A stretch of 33,210 bases of DNA from contig JABEVB010000002.1 in the NCBI GenBank assembly GCA_013044165.1, positions 1 to 33,210 of the forward strand, read 5' to 3'. This DNA is from Phycisphaerales bacterium (lineage in GTDB: Bacteria; Planctomycetota; Phycisphaerae; WQYP01). Positions 24,394-32,095 of this stretch are shown one piece after another. The position numbers were made by a program, and so were the translations under genes. The number at the start of each line of letters is the position of its first letter. The stretch's first letter is position 1. The notes under the pieces were generated by a model, which saw only the letters and a list, made by a program, of their open reading frames with translations, had not been told where the DNA came from and searched no databases.

Positions 24394-25410
24394 GTGATTA
24401 CATTGGTCGAGCAGAATCAAAAAACCGAACCATCCACCGCTCAAATTCTCGAGTGGTATAAGCAGATGTCCCTGATTCGCCAGTTTGAAACACGCTGCGC
24501 TCAATCTTACCAACAGCAAAAAGTCGGCGGCTTCTGCCACCTTTACAATGGACAGGAAGCGGTTGCCGTCGGCAGCATCGGCGCGGTGCGCCCCACCGAC
24601 TATGTTATTACCGCCTACCGCGACCATGGCCACGCTATTGCCCGCGGCTGCGATATTCATCCGCTCTTTGCCGAGCTTTATGGCAAGGCCACCGGCTGCT
24701 CTCATGGCAAAGGCGGCTCAATGCACTTTTTCGACCAGAAACGCAACTTTTTTGGCGGGCACGCCATCGTCGCCGGCCACATTCCGCTGGCGGTAGGCCT
24801 CGGCTGGGCCATCAAATACCGCAAGGAAGATCGCGTCGTGCTGTGCTACTTTGGCGACGGCGCGATGAATCAGGGTTCCTTACACGAGGCGTTTAATCTC
24901 GCAGGCCTCTTCAAACTCCCCATCATCTTTTTGGTTGAAAACAACAGGTACGGAATGGGCACCCATCTGCACCGCGCCTCGGCGATTACCGACCTGAAAC
25001 TGCGCACCGGCGACGCCTATGGCATTCCGGGTAAGGATGTTGACGGCATGGACTGCCTCGCCATGTACCGCATGACCCTTGACGCGGCGGAATACTGCCG
25101 CAAGGGCAATGGCTCAATCTTCCTCAACGTGCAGACCTATCGCTACCGCGGCCACAGCATGTCCGATCCGCAGAAGTATCGCTCCAAGGAAGAGGTTGAG
25201 AAATTTCAGGCCCACGACCCCATCGGCCGACTCGAAAAAGTGCTCCGCGATAAAGGCATTCTTGACGACAAAAAGATCGAGGCCATCAACCAGGAAATTC
25301 ACAACCATGTTGAGGCCGCCCATCAGCAGGCCGACAGCGACCCATTCCCCCAGCCCGACGACGTTTGGAAAGACATCTACAGCAACCCGTTTGGCCCCTA
25401 CCAGCCCTGA
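24394..25410 (+). CDS. pdhA: pyruvate dehydrogenase E1 component, alpha subunit
   Basis: This is the thiamine-diphosphate-binding alpha chain of the heterotetrameric E1 that decarboxylates pyruvate and passes acetyl to E2. It has 338 residues, normal for the alpha2beta2 type. The family stretch CHLYNGQEAVAVG is followed by YRDHGHAIARG and by HGKGGSMHFF. The ThDP motif begins at GDGAMNQG (154-161) and ends at NN (183-184). YRYRGHSMSDPQKYRSKEE matches the loop phosphorylated in mitochondria. The GTG at 24394 is chosen because AGAGGAA lies 6 bases upstream. A 74-base gap leads to pdhB. A branched-chain keto acid or acetoin E1 alpha is a less likely alternative. Confidence 0.92.
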   Translation: MITLVEQNQKTEPSTAQILEWYKQMSLIRQFETRCAQSYQQQKVGGFCHLYNGQEAVAVGSIGAVRPTDYVITAYRDHGHAIARGCDIHPLFAELYGKATGCSHGKGGSMHFFDQKRNFFGGHAIVAGHIPLAVGLGWAIKYRKEDRVVLCYFGDGAMNQGSLHEAFNLAGLFKLPIIFLVENNRYGMGTHLHRASAITDLKLRTGDAYGIPGKDVDGMDCLAMYRMTLDAAEYCRKGNGSIFLNVQTYRYRGHSMSDPQKYRSKEEVEKFQAHDPIGRLEKVLRDKGILDDKKIEAINQEIHNHVEAAHQQADSDPFPQPDDVWKDIYSNPFGPYQP

Positions 25411-25484
25411 GGATGCCCCACTTGCAACAATCAGCAAAACCACGATGCGGGCTTTAAAGCCCCACAATGCGAGGAAAAGACAGT

Positions 25485-26471
25485 ATGGCCGTTATTCAAT
25501 TTAGAGAAGCGCTCAATCATGCCATGTGCGAAGAAATGCAGCGCGATCCCGATGTTTTTGTCATGGGCGAAGAAGTAGCCGAGTACGATGGAGCTTACAA
25601 AGTAACCCAGGGCATGCTGGCCAAATTCGGCCCGCAGCGCGTCGTGGACGCACCCATTTCAGAAGCCGGCTTTGCCGGCCTGGGCATTGGCGCAGCCATG
25701 GTTGGCATGCGGCCCATCATAGAGTTTATGACGTTCTCGTTTTCGCTGGTTGCCTTCGATCAGGTTGTCAACAACGCTCCTAAAATGCGGTATATGTCGG
25801 GCGGGCAGTTCAAGGTTCCTATTGTGTTTCGCGGCATTTCAGGCCCGGGGCAGCAGCTTGCCGCCACCCACTCGTGGACGGTAGACGCACTCTATGCCCA
25901 TGTGCCCGGCCTTAAGGTTGTTATCCCAACCACGCCCTACGACGCCAAGGGGCTTCTTAAAACAGCCATTCGTGATGATGACCCCGTCATATTTCTTGAA
26001 AACGAAGCCATGTATGGCAACCGCGGCGAAGTGCCCGATGACGATTACACCATCCCCTTCGGCAAAGCCGACATTAAACGACCAGGCAAAGACTGCACCG
26101 TCATTGCCTGGGGCCACGGCTGCCTGACCGCGCTGGCTGCCGCGGACCTTCTCGCCAAAGATCATGGCATGGATGTTGAAGTGGTTGACCCGCGATCGCT
26201 GCGACCGCTCGATTTGCAAACCATTGCTGAATCGGTGCGCAAAACCGGCTACTGCGTGACCGTTGAAGAAGGCTACCCCACCTGCGGAATGGGCGCTGAA
26301 CTTGCCGCACTTGTCCAGGAAACCTGTTTCGACGATCTCGACAACCATGTGGTGCGCGTGGCCTCGCTCGATGTGCCCATGCCCTACAGCAAGCCCCTGC
26401 TTAACCATGTGGTGCCTGGCGTAAACCGTGTGGCCGATGCCATCAAAAAAGCCACCTATTTTCAGGGTTAA
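25485..26471 (+). CDS. pdhB: pyruvate dehydrogenase E1 component, beta subunit
   Basis: This is the beta chain of E1; it completes the active site with PdhA. The 328 residues match the family. FREALNHAMCEEMQRDPDVF opens the chain, GEEVAEYDGAYKVTQGM has the catalytic Glu region, and FAGLGIGAAMVGMRPIIEFM follows. ATHSWTVDALYAHVPGLKVV, PDDDYTIPFGKADIKR and VVDPRSLRPLD are typical. The C-terminal domain ends with LDVPMPYSKPL. The start at 25485 has GAGGAAAAG 6 bases upstream. No E2 or E3 gene follows; a GH88 gene lies 177 bases downstream, so the rest of the complex must be encoded elsewhere. Confidence 0.94.
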   Translation: MAVIQFREALNHAMCEEMQRDPDVFVMGEEVAEYDGAYKVTQGMLAKFGPQRVVDAPISEAGFAGLGIGAAMVGMRPIIEFMTFSFSLVAFDQVVNNAPKMRYMSGGQFKVPIVFRGISGPGQQLAATHSWTVDALYAHVPGLKVVIPTTPYDAKGLLKTAIRDDDPVIFLENEAMYGNRGEVPDDDYTIPFGKADIKRPGKDCTVIAWGHGCLTALAAADLLAKDHGMDVEVVDPRSLRPLDLQTIAESVRKTGYCVTVEEGYPTCGMGAELAALVQETCFDDLDNHVVRVASLDVPMPYSKPLLNHVVPGVNRVADAIKKATYFQG

Positions 26472-26648
26472 CCATCGGCACTCAACAAGCTGGCCGATGA
26501 TGCCGAAGGAAGTTTGCCTGTCCGCAGGACGCTCGCAACACTCATTTAGGCCGTGTGGCCGTAAAGTACAAAGAGCGCCGGCGACGAACCAGACCACCGG
26601 CCCGAAGAGTCACGATATTTTGTCACAATGCCTTAGTTACTGAGATTT

Positions 26649-28088
26649 ATGCACAACCTCAACCATGCCGGCAACACCCTTTCCGCAGCCCTGCTCGATC
26701 GGGTTTTTTCGCTCGCTGCCGACAAAGTGCGCTCGCTCGCGACCGCCTGGAACCATGCCGACGGCGCTCCGGTGTATACCGCACAGGGCCGCTACAAGGC
26801 TCGCAATTGGACACAATGGACTCACGGGTTTCAACTTGGCATGCCGATGCTCACGTTCGACGCCACCGGTGACAAGTCGCTGCTGACGCTGGCCTGCGAC
26901 TCCATTGTTGCCGTCATGCCGGTGCATGTGTCGCACACGGGCGTGCATGATCACGGCTTCAATAATATTTCAACCTACGGCAACTGGCGCCGGCTTATGC
27001 GCGAAGGCCGCATTCCCCACGACACCGCCACTATCAACATGCTCGAACTTGCTCTGAAAGCCAGCGGAGCCGTGCAGGCCAATCGCTGGACTGCCATTCC
27101 CGCCAACCCCGCCGAAAAGCCCTTGCTGTTTGATGGTGGATATATCTATTCCTTTAATGGCCCGCATTCGCTTTTCAGCGATACCATTCGCTCGCTGCGT
27201 TCACTGGTGGTGGCCTGGCAGCTTGGCCATTCGCTGGCTGGTGAAAACGATGTCGGCATTAGCCTGCTGGGCCGGGCGGTGCGCCATGCCCTTGCCACCG
27301 CCAGGTACAATGTCTACTATGGCCAGGGCCGCGACATTTACGATTTTGAACCCGGCCGCGTCGTACACGAATCCATCTTTAACACCAACGACGGCCGCTA
27401 CCGTTGCCCAAGCAGTCAACAGGGCTATTCGCCCTTCAGCACCTGGACGCGCGGTCTCGCCTGGATTCTGCTGGGCTTTGCCGAACAGCTTGAATTCTTG
27501 CAAACCCTTGCCGCGAAAGACTGGGCCGCCCTCGCCGCGGATATTGATCCTGCCGCCAAACCTGCGGCGGTAAGGGCGAGCATAGAAGGCATTTACCTGA
27601 ATGCCGCACGCGCCACCGCCGACTGGTATATTGAACACAGCTTTGATGATGGCATGGTGTACTGGGATGCCGGCGCTCCCGATCTGCCGCGGCCCGTTCG
27701 CTACCAGGGCGCCATGAGCGACCCTCATAACGATCACGAACCTATTGACTCCAGCGCCGCCGCCATTGCCGGCCAGGGTTTCTTCCGGCTGGGACGCCTG
27801 CTGGCTGGTTCCGACGCAACAGCGGCAAAACGCTACCACCACGCCGCGCTGTGCATTGCCCATACGCTCTTCCAAGAGCCGTATTTAAGTCTCCAGAGCG
27901 ACCATCAGGGATTGATTCTGCACAGCGTATACCATCGCCCCAACGGCTGGGATTACATACCGCCGGGCCGCAAAATTCCCTGCGGCGAAAGCAGCATGTG
28001 GGGCGACTACCACGCCTTGGAACTGGCCCTGGTGCTCAAACGCCACCTAGACGGCAAACCTATACCCACATTTTTTGACCAGCCATAA
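26649..28088 (+). CDS. glycoside hydrolase family 88, unsaturated glucuronyl hydrolase
   Basis: GH88 enzymes hydrate the 4,5-unsaturated uronic acid left at the end of oligosaccharides by polysaccharide lyases and so release it. The 479-residue protein forms an alpha6/alpha6 barrel. The first active-site Asp lies in HDHGF (D101) and the second in SDTIRSL (D178), matching the two essential Asp of Bacillus UGL. TWTRGLAWILLGFAEQ, DSSAAAIAGQGFFRLGRL and ESSMWGDYHALELAL are family segments. There is no signal peptide, so it should act in the cytoplasm on imported oligosaccharide. No lyase, transporter or sulfatase is nearby. The ATG at 26649 has only weak Shine-Dalgarno signal. The substrate may be alginate-, pectin- or glycosaminoglycan-derived. 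Confidence 0.9.
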   Translation: MHNLNHAGNTLSAALLDRVFSLAADKVRSLATAWNHADGAPVYTAQGRYKARNWTQWTHGFQLGMPMLTFDATGDKSLLTLACDSIVAVMPVHVSHTGVHDHGFNNISTYGNWRRLMREGRIPHDTATINMLELALKASGAVQANRWTAIPANPAEKPLLFDGGYIYSFNGPHSLFSDTIRSLRSLVVAWQLGHSLAGENDVGISLLGRAVRHALATARYNVYYGQGRDIYDFEPGRVVHESIFNTNDGRYRCPSSQQGYSPFSTWTRGLAWILLGFAEQLEFLQTLAAKDWAALAADIDPAAKPAAVRASIEGIYLNAARATADWYIEHSFDDGMVYWDAGAPDLPRPVRYQGAMSDPHNDHEPIDSSAAAIAGQGFFRLGRLLAGSDATAAKRYHHAALCIAHTLFQEPYLSLQSDHQGLILHSVYHRPNGWDYIPPGRKIPCGESSMWGDYHALELALVLKRHLDGKPIPTFFDQP

Positions 28089-28218
28089 TGCCCCGCGAGC
28101 CTGGGTAGCCGTAAGATAGTGCGTAGATGTACGTCGCAATCGCCGCAGCAATTTTTTACGAGGCCAACCTCATTCGCGTGCCGACATGACGCAAGGCAAC
28201 CAACCCCACCGCCCGAAC

Positions 28219-28959
28219 TTAATACGTTTGATAAGCCGAATTATCCGCCGACAAAAAGCCCGTGCCCGTACCAACCACGGCCGGCGTTGGCTCGGTGATA
28301 GTGTAGCGATCGTGCTGGGCGCCGGCATGCCCATCGCAGTAGGCCACATTGGTGCTGTTGGTATGACGAAACGCCTGTGTGCCGGCGGCACGCTCGTTGG
28401 GCTGCACGGCGTCGGCATTGGGCGGCACCGGACTTAGCCGGTCGGGTGCACGCATAAAGTAATTGATGCCGCCCCAATAGCCGCCATCGCCAAAGATTGC
28501 ACATGTACTTGGCGAGCGTACATCGGTAACCCGTGCCGGCGTTGGATTAACCTCCAGCGCGCCATGCCCTATGTAGCTGGTGTTGTAGTTATAGCCATAC
28601 ACCATTTGCCCAATCGCCGGGTTCTGCTGCACCGCCGGGCACACCATCACATTGATGTTGACCGATCCCAGCCACATGATGCCCGGCTCATACGATCGTT
28701 GCCCGGTTTGCGGATTGACCGCTATATCAAGTGCCCACGATGGATTACCCCCGCCTTCATACGCCAGCGGATAAAACCCGTCACAACTCACCGTATACGT
28801 CTGGGCCGCTATGCCCAGTTGCCGCAGGTTGCTTAAACAGACGGCACACTGGGCATCGGCCTCGGCGGCCGCCAGTGCCGGCAGCAGCAGCGCAATCAAG
28901 ATGGCGATCAATGCCAACACCACCAGCAATTCGGTAAGTGTGAAGCCTTTGCGCACCAT
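28219..28959 (-). CDS. pseudopilin with H-x9-DG motif (prepilin-type cleavage domain)
   Basis: This 246-residue protein has a type IV prepilin N-terminus. The leader is MVRKG, the cleavage is before F, and the mature chain [20 protein letters not shown] has Glu at +5 as required. The globular part has a Cys pair [12 protein letters not shown] typical of planctomycete and verrucomicrobial pseudopilins. [15 protein letters not shown] matches H-x9-DG. A type II secretion or pilus-like system encoded elsewhere would process and assemble it. It begins 2 bases after the stop of the PEP-CTERM gene, so the two are one operon under the cobalamin riboswitch upstream. It converges on the GH88 gene. Confidence 0.92.
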   Translation of the reverse strand: MVRKGFTLTELLVVLALIAILIALLLPALAAAEADAQCAVCLSNLRQLGIAAQTYTVSCDGFYPLAYEGGGNPSWALDIAVNPQTGQRSYEPGIMWLGSVNINVMVCPAVQQNPAIGQMVYGYNYNTSYIGHGALEVNPTPARVTDVRSPSTCAIFGDGGYWGGINYFMRAPDRLSPVPPNADAVQPNERAAGTQAFRHTNSTNVAYCDGHAGAQHDRYTITEPTPAVVGTGTGFLSADNSAYQTY

Positions 28960-28961
28960 GT

Positions 28962-29912
28962 TCAGCAGGTCCTTTCGGCTCGCAAAGCTTTGCCCCTGCG
29001 CCGCCGCAGCAAGGGTAGGGCCATCACCGGCAAAGCCAAAAGCAACAGAGATGCCGGTTCAGGCGCGGGAGCAGCCGCGACCGAATCAAGAATTAACGCA
29101 TCGCCGGTTGGCACGCTTAATTGAATGAAGTTAATCTGCTGCGACGCAGACAAGCCAATCGGCAGCCAGGTTCCACCCGCGCCGCCGCCAAACGCACTCT
29201 CTATGCCGCCCAGCGTTTGATTAGCCAGCGGTTTGAGCGAATCGTACTCGCCGGCAGCCATCTCAGCCGCAGTTGGAGCCGCATAGTACGCTATGGCCTG
29301 GCTGGCTATCTGCGAACCATTGCCGACCACTGCATAGCCGCCGGCGGAGGCCACCGTCACTGTCGTATCGGTGTAGTAATTGCTTGGCACATCCAGCGCC
29401 ACGGCATTGCCCCCGGCCAGCGCCGCAAGCGACGTTGGTACACTCGTGCTGCCGTTGGGAACATAGCCGACCTTAATAACAGCCTGCGACAGCGTGGAAT
29501 ATTCACCAACAGCCGGGGCGGCGCCTGCGGTATAGCTGCCGGTCTGCGGCGCTGCGTTGGCCGCGTTGGGGTTGCCCAGTTCAAAGGCCGCATTGGTAAA
29601 AATGCCGATGTAACTGTTGCCGGCTACCGGGTTCTGCAATTCAATATCCACATAGCCGCCCGCACCCACAAACGCCAACGACCCGCTGTTGTACTGCGAC
29701 GCAAATGGGTTGTAGCCATAGCCGCCGCTGGTGGCCAGCGGCCCCAAAGCTCCGCTCGCGTCTGCCGACGGAGTTACGATCGTATTGGCCCCTGCTTTAA
29801 ACCCAAGCACACTCGCCCCAACATCTGCCGCGGGCGCACCAGTGGCCACCGCCCCGCCAACAACCAAACTACCAGTCAATGCCAACGCACCCGCCATGCA
29901 AAGTGACTTCAT
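28962..29912 (-). CDS. secreted PEP-CTERM sorting-domain protein
   Basis: This is a 316-residue exported protein. A signal peptide ([20 protein letters not shown]...) covers about the first 27 residues. The body is rich in Gly, Ala, Ser and Tyr with few charges and looks beta-rich; I recognise no enzyme domain. The C-terminus has the PEP-CTERM signal: [19 protein letters not shown], then RRRR. Exosortase would recognise this and the protein would be anchored at the envelope or released. ATG 29912 is chosen because GAGGAAAGG lies 8 bases upstream and the signal peptide follows at once. A cobalamin riboswitch precedes it by about 180 bases and the pseudopilin gene follows after 2 bases. No B12-binding motif is visible. 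Confidence 0.88.
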   Translation of the reverse strand: MKSLCMAGALALTGSLVVGGAVATGAPAADVGASVLGFKAGANTIVTPSADASGALGPLATSGGYGYNPFASQYNSGSLAFVGAGGYVDIELQNPVAGNSYIGIFTNAAFELGNPNAANAAPQTGSYTAGAAPAVGEYSTLSQAVIKVGYVPNGSTSVPTSLAALAGGNAVALDVPSNYYTDTTVTVASAGGYAVVGNGSQIASQAIAYYAAPTAAEMAAGEYDSLKPLANQTLGGIESAFGGGAGGTWLPIGLSASQQINFIQLSVPTGDALILDSVAAAPAPEPASLLLLALPVMALPLLRRRRGKALRAERTC

Positions 29913-30088
29913 ACCCGCGACCTTTCCTCTGGCGGCACCAGCAAATGAGGCCAAGCCACGCGCACAGCCAACAAAGCCGTTATGCCTTCGCCAAGTTGCC
30001 AAAAAACGGCAACACATTCGCATCAACGATGCCAAGCACCAATTACTTACACGGCCTTGTGTCCCGTATTCGCGAGGACTTTGTGGCC

Positions 30089-30322
30089 ATCAACAGGCAG
30101 GTCTTCTGGCTCAGGGCTGGAGAACGACGAACGATCTTCCCGGGGCACGCTTCGCAATTTCATGGCTGAAATTGCCGGCTTTTACCATCCAGCCTGCGCT
30201 GGAGAAACGCACTTCAGTGATCGAACGCCTTTGCTGCCCTTTACAGCGGCGCGTCCGCGGCGGGTTTCAACCGCCTTCCCTTTTCATCCGTCGGCAAACA
30301 CACGACGAACACCTGTTGCAAG
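30089..30322 (-). ncRNA. cobalamin riboswitch (B12 element)
   Basis: Reading the minus strand, the RNA starts with GCAACAGG and ends with CCTGTTG, which pair as P1. GATGAAAAGGGAAGGCGG comes next, then CGCCGCTGTAAAGGGCAGC, both conserved core blocks. GATCACTG and CCCCGGGAAG follow. The B12 box AGCCAGAAGACCTGCCT lies at 30111-30095. Order, spacing and length (about 230 bases) match the Cbl class that binds adenosylcobalamin or a related corrinoid and lowers expression when it is abundant. The only genes downstream are the PEP-CTERM protein and the pseudopilin. A GTTGCC/GGCAAC hairpin at 29995-30013 in the leader has no T-run after it, so control of translation is as likely as termination. Confidence 0.93.
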
Positions 30323-30324
30323 TT

Positions 30325-30352
30325 ATAATAGGCTCGTAACTGCTTTTGTCAA
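30325..30352 (-). promoter_or_regulatory. sigma70-like promoter of the cobalamin riboswitch operon
   Basis: On the minus strand TTGACA (30352-30347) matches the -35 consensus exactly, and TATTAT (30330-30325) lies 16 bases on. Predicted transcription start near 30318 is at the 5' side of riboswitch stem P1. Confidence 0.75.
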
Positions 30353-30607
30353 ATCCAAATCCGAGAATACTGCTTCGTGCATTCATTTTAAAACCGGACG
30401 GCCACTCTCATCATCGAGCCCCGCTGCTATCAGGACCGCGCCCTCCCCCAAACCCGCCACCTGATTTATTGGCGCCCCCGGCGGCGATATTCCAAAACAA
30501 CGACACAACGCATGTTGAAGCATCCCCTCTTTTTCTTCACCCTGATCTATCGCCAACTTTGTGCTGTATCTACCCGTCGCATCGTCGTGTTGAACGCATC
30601 CCGGTCA

Positions 30608-31768
30608 TCATTGTCCTCGCTCGCGCTGGCTACGCCGAAACGCTCCCGGCGGAACGCCTTGGTTTTGACGAAATGCCCGACAAAAATGTTGCACCTCTTT
30701 ATAGCCGCAGCGGGCGGATATTTGCTCCAGCGTATCGCCCGAGTCGCTGAGCAGTCGAATCGCCATTTCCATGCGTACTTGCGTGATTTGCCCGTGTATG
30801 GTGCGCCCCAGCTTTCGCATAAATTGCCGCTCCAGCCAGCGGCGGTTTACAGGCGCTTGCGCCACCACCTTGTCTACGCTGCACGGATCGCACGCATGGT
30901 CGCGGATATAGGCGATCGCAGTGGCCACGTGCGGCTCATCCACGGCCATCACCGCGGTGCTCTGGCGAGCCGCCACACCGGCAGGGGCGATCTCCAGCCA
31001 TCGCTCGGCAGCCGGTATTGGTTCGCCAGTCAACATGCGGTCCAATTGGCGAGCAGCCATATAACCTACCTGCGAAAAATCCACGCGCACGCTCGACAGC
31101 GGCGGCCACGCGCTTTCGCAAAGCAGATCGTCATTATTGACGCCAAGAATGGCCACTGAGTCGGGTACCGCTATGCCCTGCGACTGGCAGAGGGCCGCCA
31201 GGTCATGGGCCGCCATATCGTCCTGCACAAAAATACCCACCGGCTTAGGCAGTGCCATAATCCAACTTGTCAATGCCGGCCAGTGACTGCGCGCAACCCA
31301 ATAATAGGTGGTGGGCCAGGTCACCGGGCTTACCGCAGCCGAGTAGCCGCGTGACTCCAGCGCCTGTTTAAATCCGGCGCAGCGCCGCTCGGCAACCGCC
31401 TCTCCGCTGCGACCATAAAACGCAAAATGTCGCAAGCCGCAGTCAGCCAGATGCTCGGCCGCCATTCGACCGATGGCCACGCTGTCAGCACATACAATGG
31501 GCTGATCAGCCGGATTGTAATTGCCCGAACAAATAACCAGATGCCGACTTTGGCGCCGTATAAGCCCAAGCACCTCCGGGTCAGCCCCTGCAATAATGGC
31601 GCCATCACATTGCGGCCAGTTGGGCAGTGTGGGTTGATTGACGCGCATTTCTTCGTGCAGCAGCCAGTGCCGTCGGGCGTTGGCATACCGCAACACACCG
31701 CGCATGAGTTCGCGGCCGAACTTCATAGTTGTATCCGTCCCAATTCCAACGAGCGGGCGTTTTTTCAT
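30608..31768 (-). CDS. XylR-like transcriptional regulator (LacI-type ligand domain, AraC-type HTH)
   Basis: This 386-residue regulator is built like E. coli XylR (392 residues). Residues 1-270 form a periplasmic-binding-protein-like ligand domain, with VGIGTDTTMKFGRELMRGVL at the start. Later come FVQDDMAAHDLAALCQSQGI, and AILGVNNDDLLCE near the hinge. Residues 285-380 carry an AraC-type double HTH (VMAVDEPHVATAIAYIRDHA... to GYKEVQHFCRAFRQNQGVPP). The ligand is probably a sugar, but nothing shows xylose. ATG 31768 is taken; a start 87 bases upstream would add residues with no motif. It is divergent from the beta-strand-repeat gene at 32096, with a palindrome between them. Confidence 0.9.
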   Translation of the reverse strand: MKKRPLVGIGTDTTMKFGRELMRGVLRYANARRHWLLHEEMRVNQPTLPNWPQCDGAIIAGADPEVLGLIRRQSRHLVICSGNYNPADQPIVCADSVAIGRMAAEHLADCGLRHFAFYGRSGEAVAERRCAGFKQALESRGYSAAVSPVTWPTTYYWVARSHWPALTSWIMALPKPVGIFVQDDMAAHDLAALCQSQGIAVPDSVAILGVNNDDLLCESAWPPLSSVRVDFSQVGYMAARQLDRMLTGEPIPAAERWLEIAPAGVAARQSTAVMAVDEPHVATAIAYIRDHACDPCSVDKVVAQAPVNRRWLERQFMRKLGRTIHGQITQVRMEMAIRLLSDSGDTLEQISARCGYKEVQHFCRAFRQNQGVPPGAFRRSQRERGQ

Positions 31769-31875
31769 AGTGCCATCCCACAGGAGAAAATTATGCAGGT
31801 AAAGCATATCATCAGGTACGATAATATAAAAACTTTTCTCGACGTCAGCGACCATATTTTTCGTAAACTACTATT

Positions 31876-31891
31876 TTGTAACATCTTACAA
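31876..31891. promoter_or_regulatory. perfect inverted repeat, candidate operator
   Basis: TTGTAA and TTACAA flank a 4-base spacer (CATC). It is central in the divergent region beside the XylR-like gene and could bind that regulator or another dimeric protein. No binding evidence exists in the sequence itself. Confidence 0.4.
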
Positions 31892-31948
31892 TACACACTG
31901 CCATCACCTACATGTCTTAAAATGGTAAAAAATAGACGCAAAATGGCC

Positions 31949-31976
31949 TTGTTCACCGCGTCTTTATCACTACAAT
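31949..31976 (+). promoter_or_regulatory. candidate promoter of the beta-strand repeat gene
   Basis: TTGTTC (31949-31954) and TACAAT (31971-31976) are 16 bases apart. Transcription from near 31983 would give a leader of about 113 bases. Confidence 0.4.
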
Positions 31977-32056
31977 TGAATTCATACTCATAGGCTATTG
32001 TGGCCTGTGAAGGCGGCGGATCCACATCGGTCATGTCTGCCGCAGGTTTATGGCGA

Positions 32057-32075
32057 GGCTCTGAATGAGAGAGCC
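32057..32075 (+). promoter_or_regulatory. leader hairpin
   Basis: GGCTCT (32057-32062) pairs with AGAGCC (32070-32075) across a 7-base loop. It lies about 8 bases before the ribosome-binding site (AAGGAG) of the 32096 gene and has no T-run, so it is not a terminator; it may affect translation or mRNA stability. Confidence 0.35.
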
Positions 32076-32095
32076 GCGGTTTAAGGAGTTTCATC

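Larger units (their letters stand above)
31769..32095. other. 327-base AT-rich divergent regulatory region
   Basis: This lies between the XylR-like gene (leftwards) and the secreted repeat protein (rightwards) and is clearly more AT-rich than its neighbours. It holds a perfect palindrome (31876-31891), a candidate rightward promoter (31949-31976) and a hairpin (32057-32075). A weak leftward promoter is also possible: CTGACG, 16 bases, then TATTAT on the minus strand. No gene is seen. Confidence 0.5.

Noticed and set aside
25839-26597. 252-codon open frame on the minus strand
   Set aside because: It is antisense to pdhB and has no recognisable domain.
29121-29906. 261-codon open frame on the plus strand
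   Set aside because: It is antisense to the PEP-CTERM gene, whose signal peptide, sorting signal and ribosome-binding site are clear.
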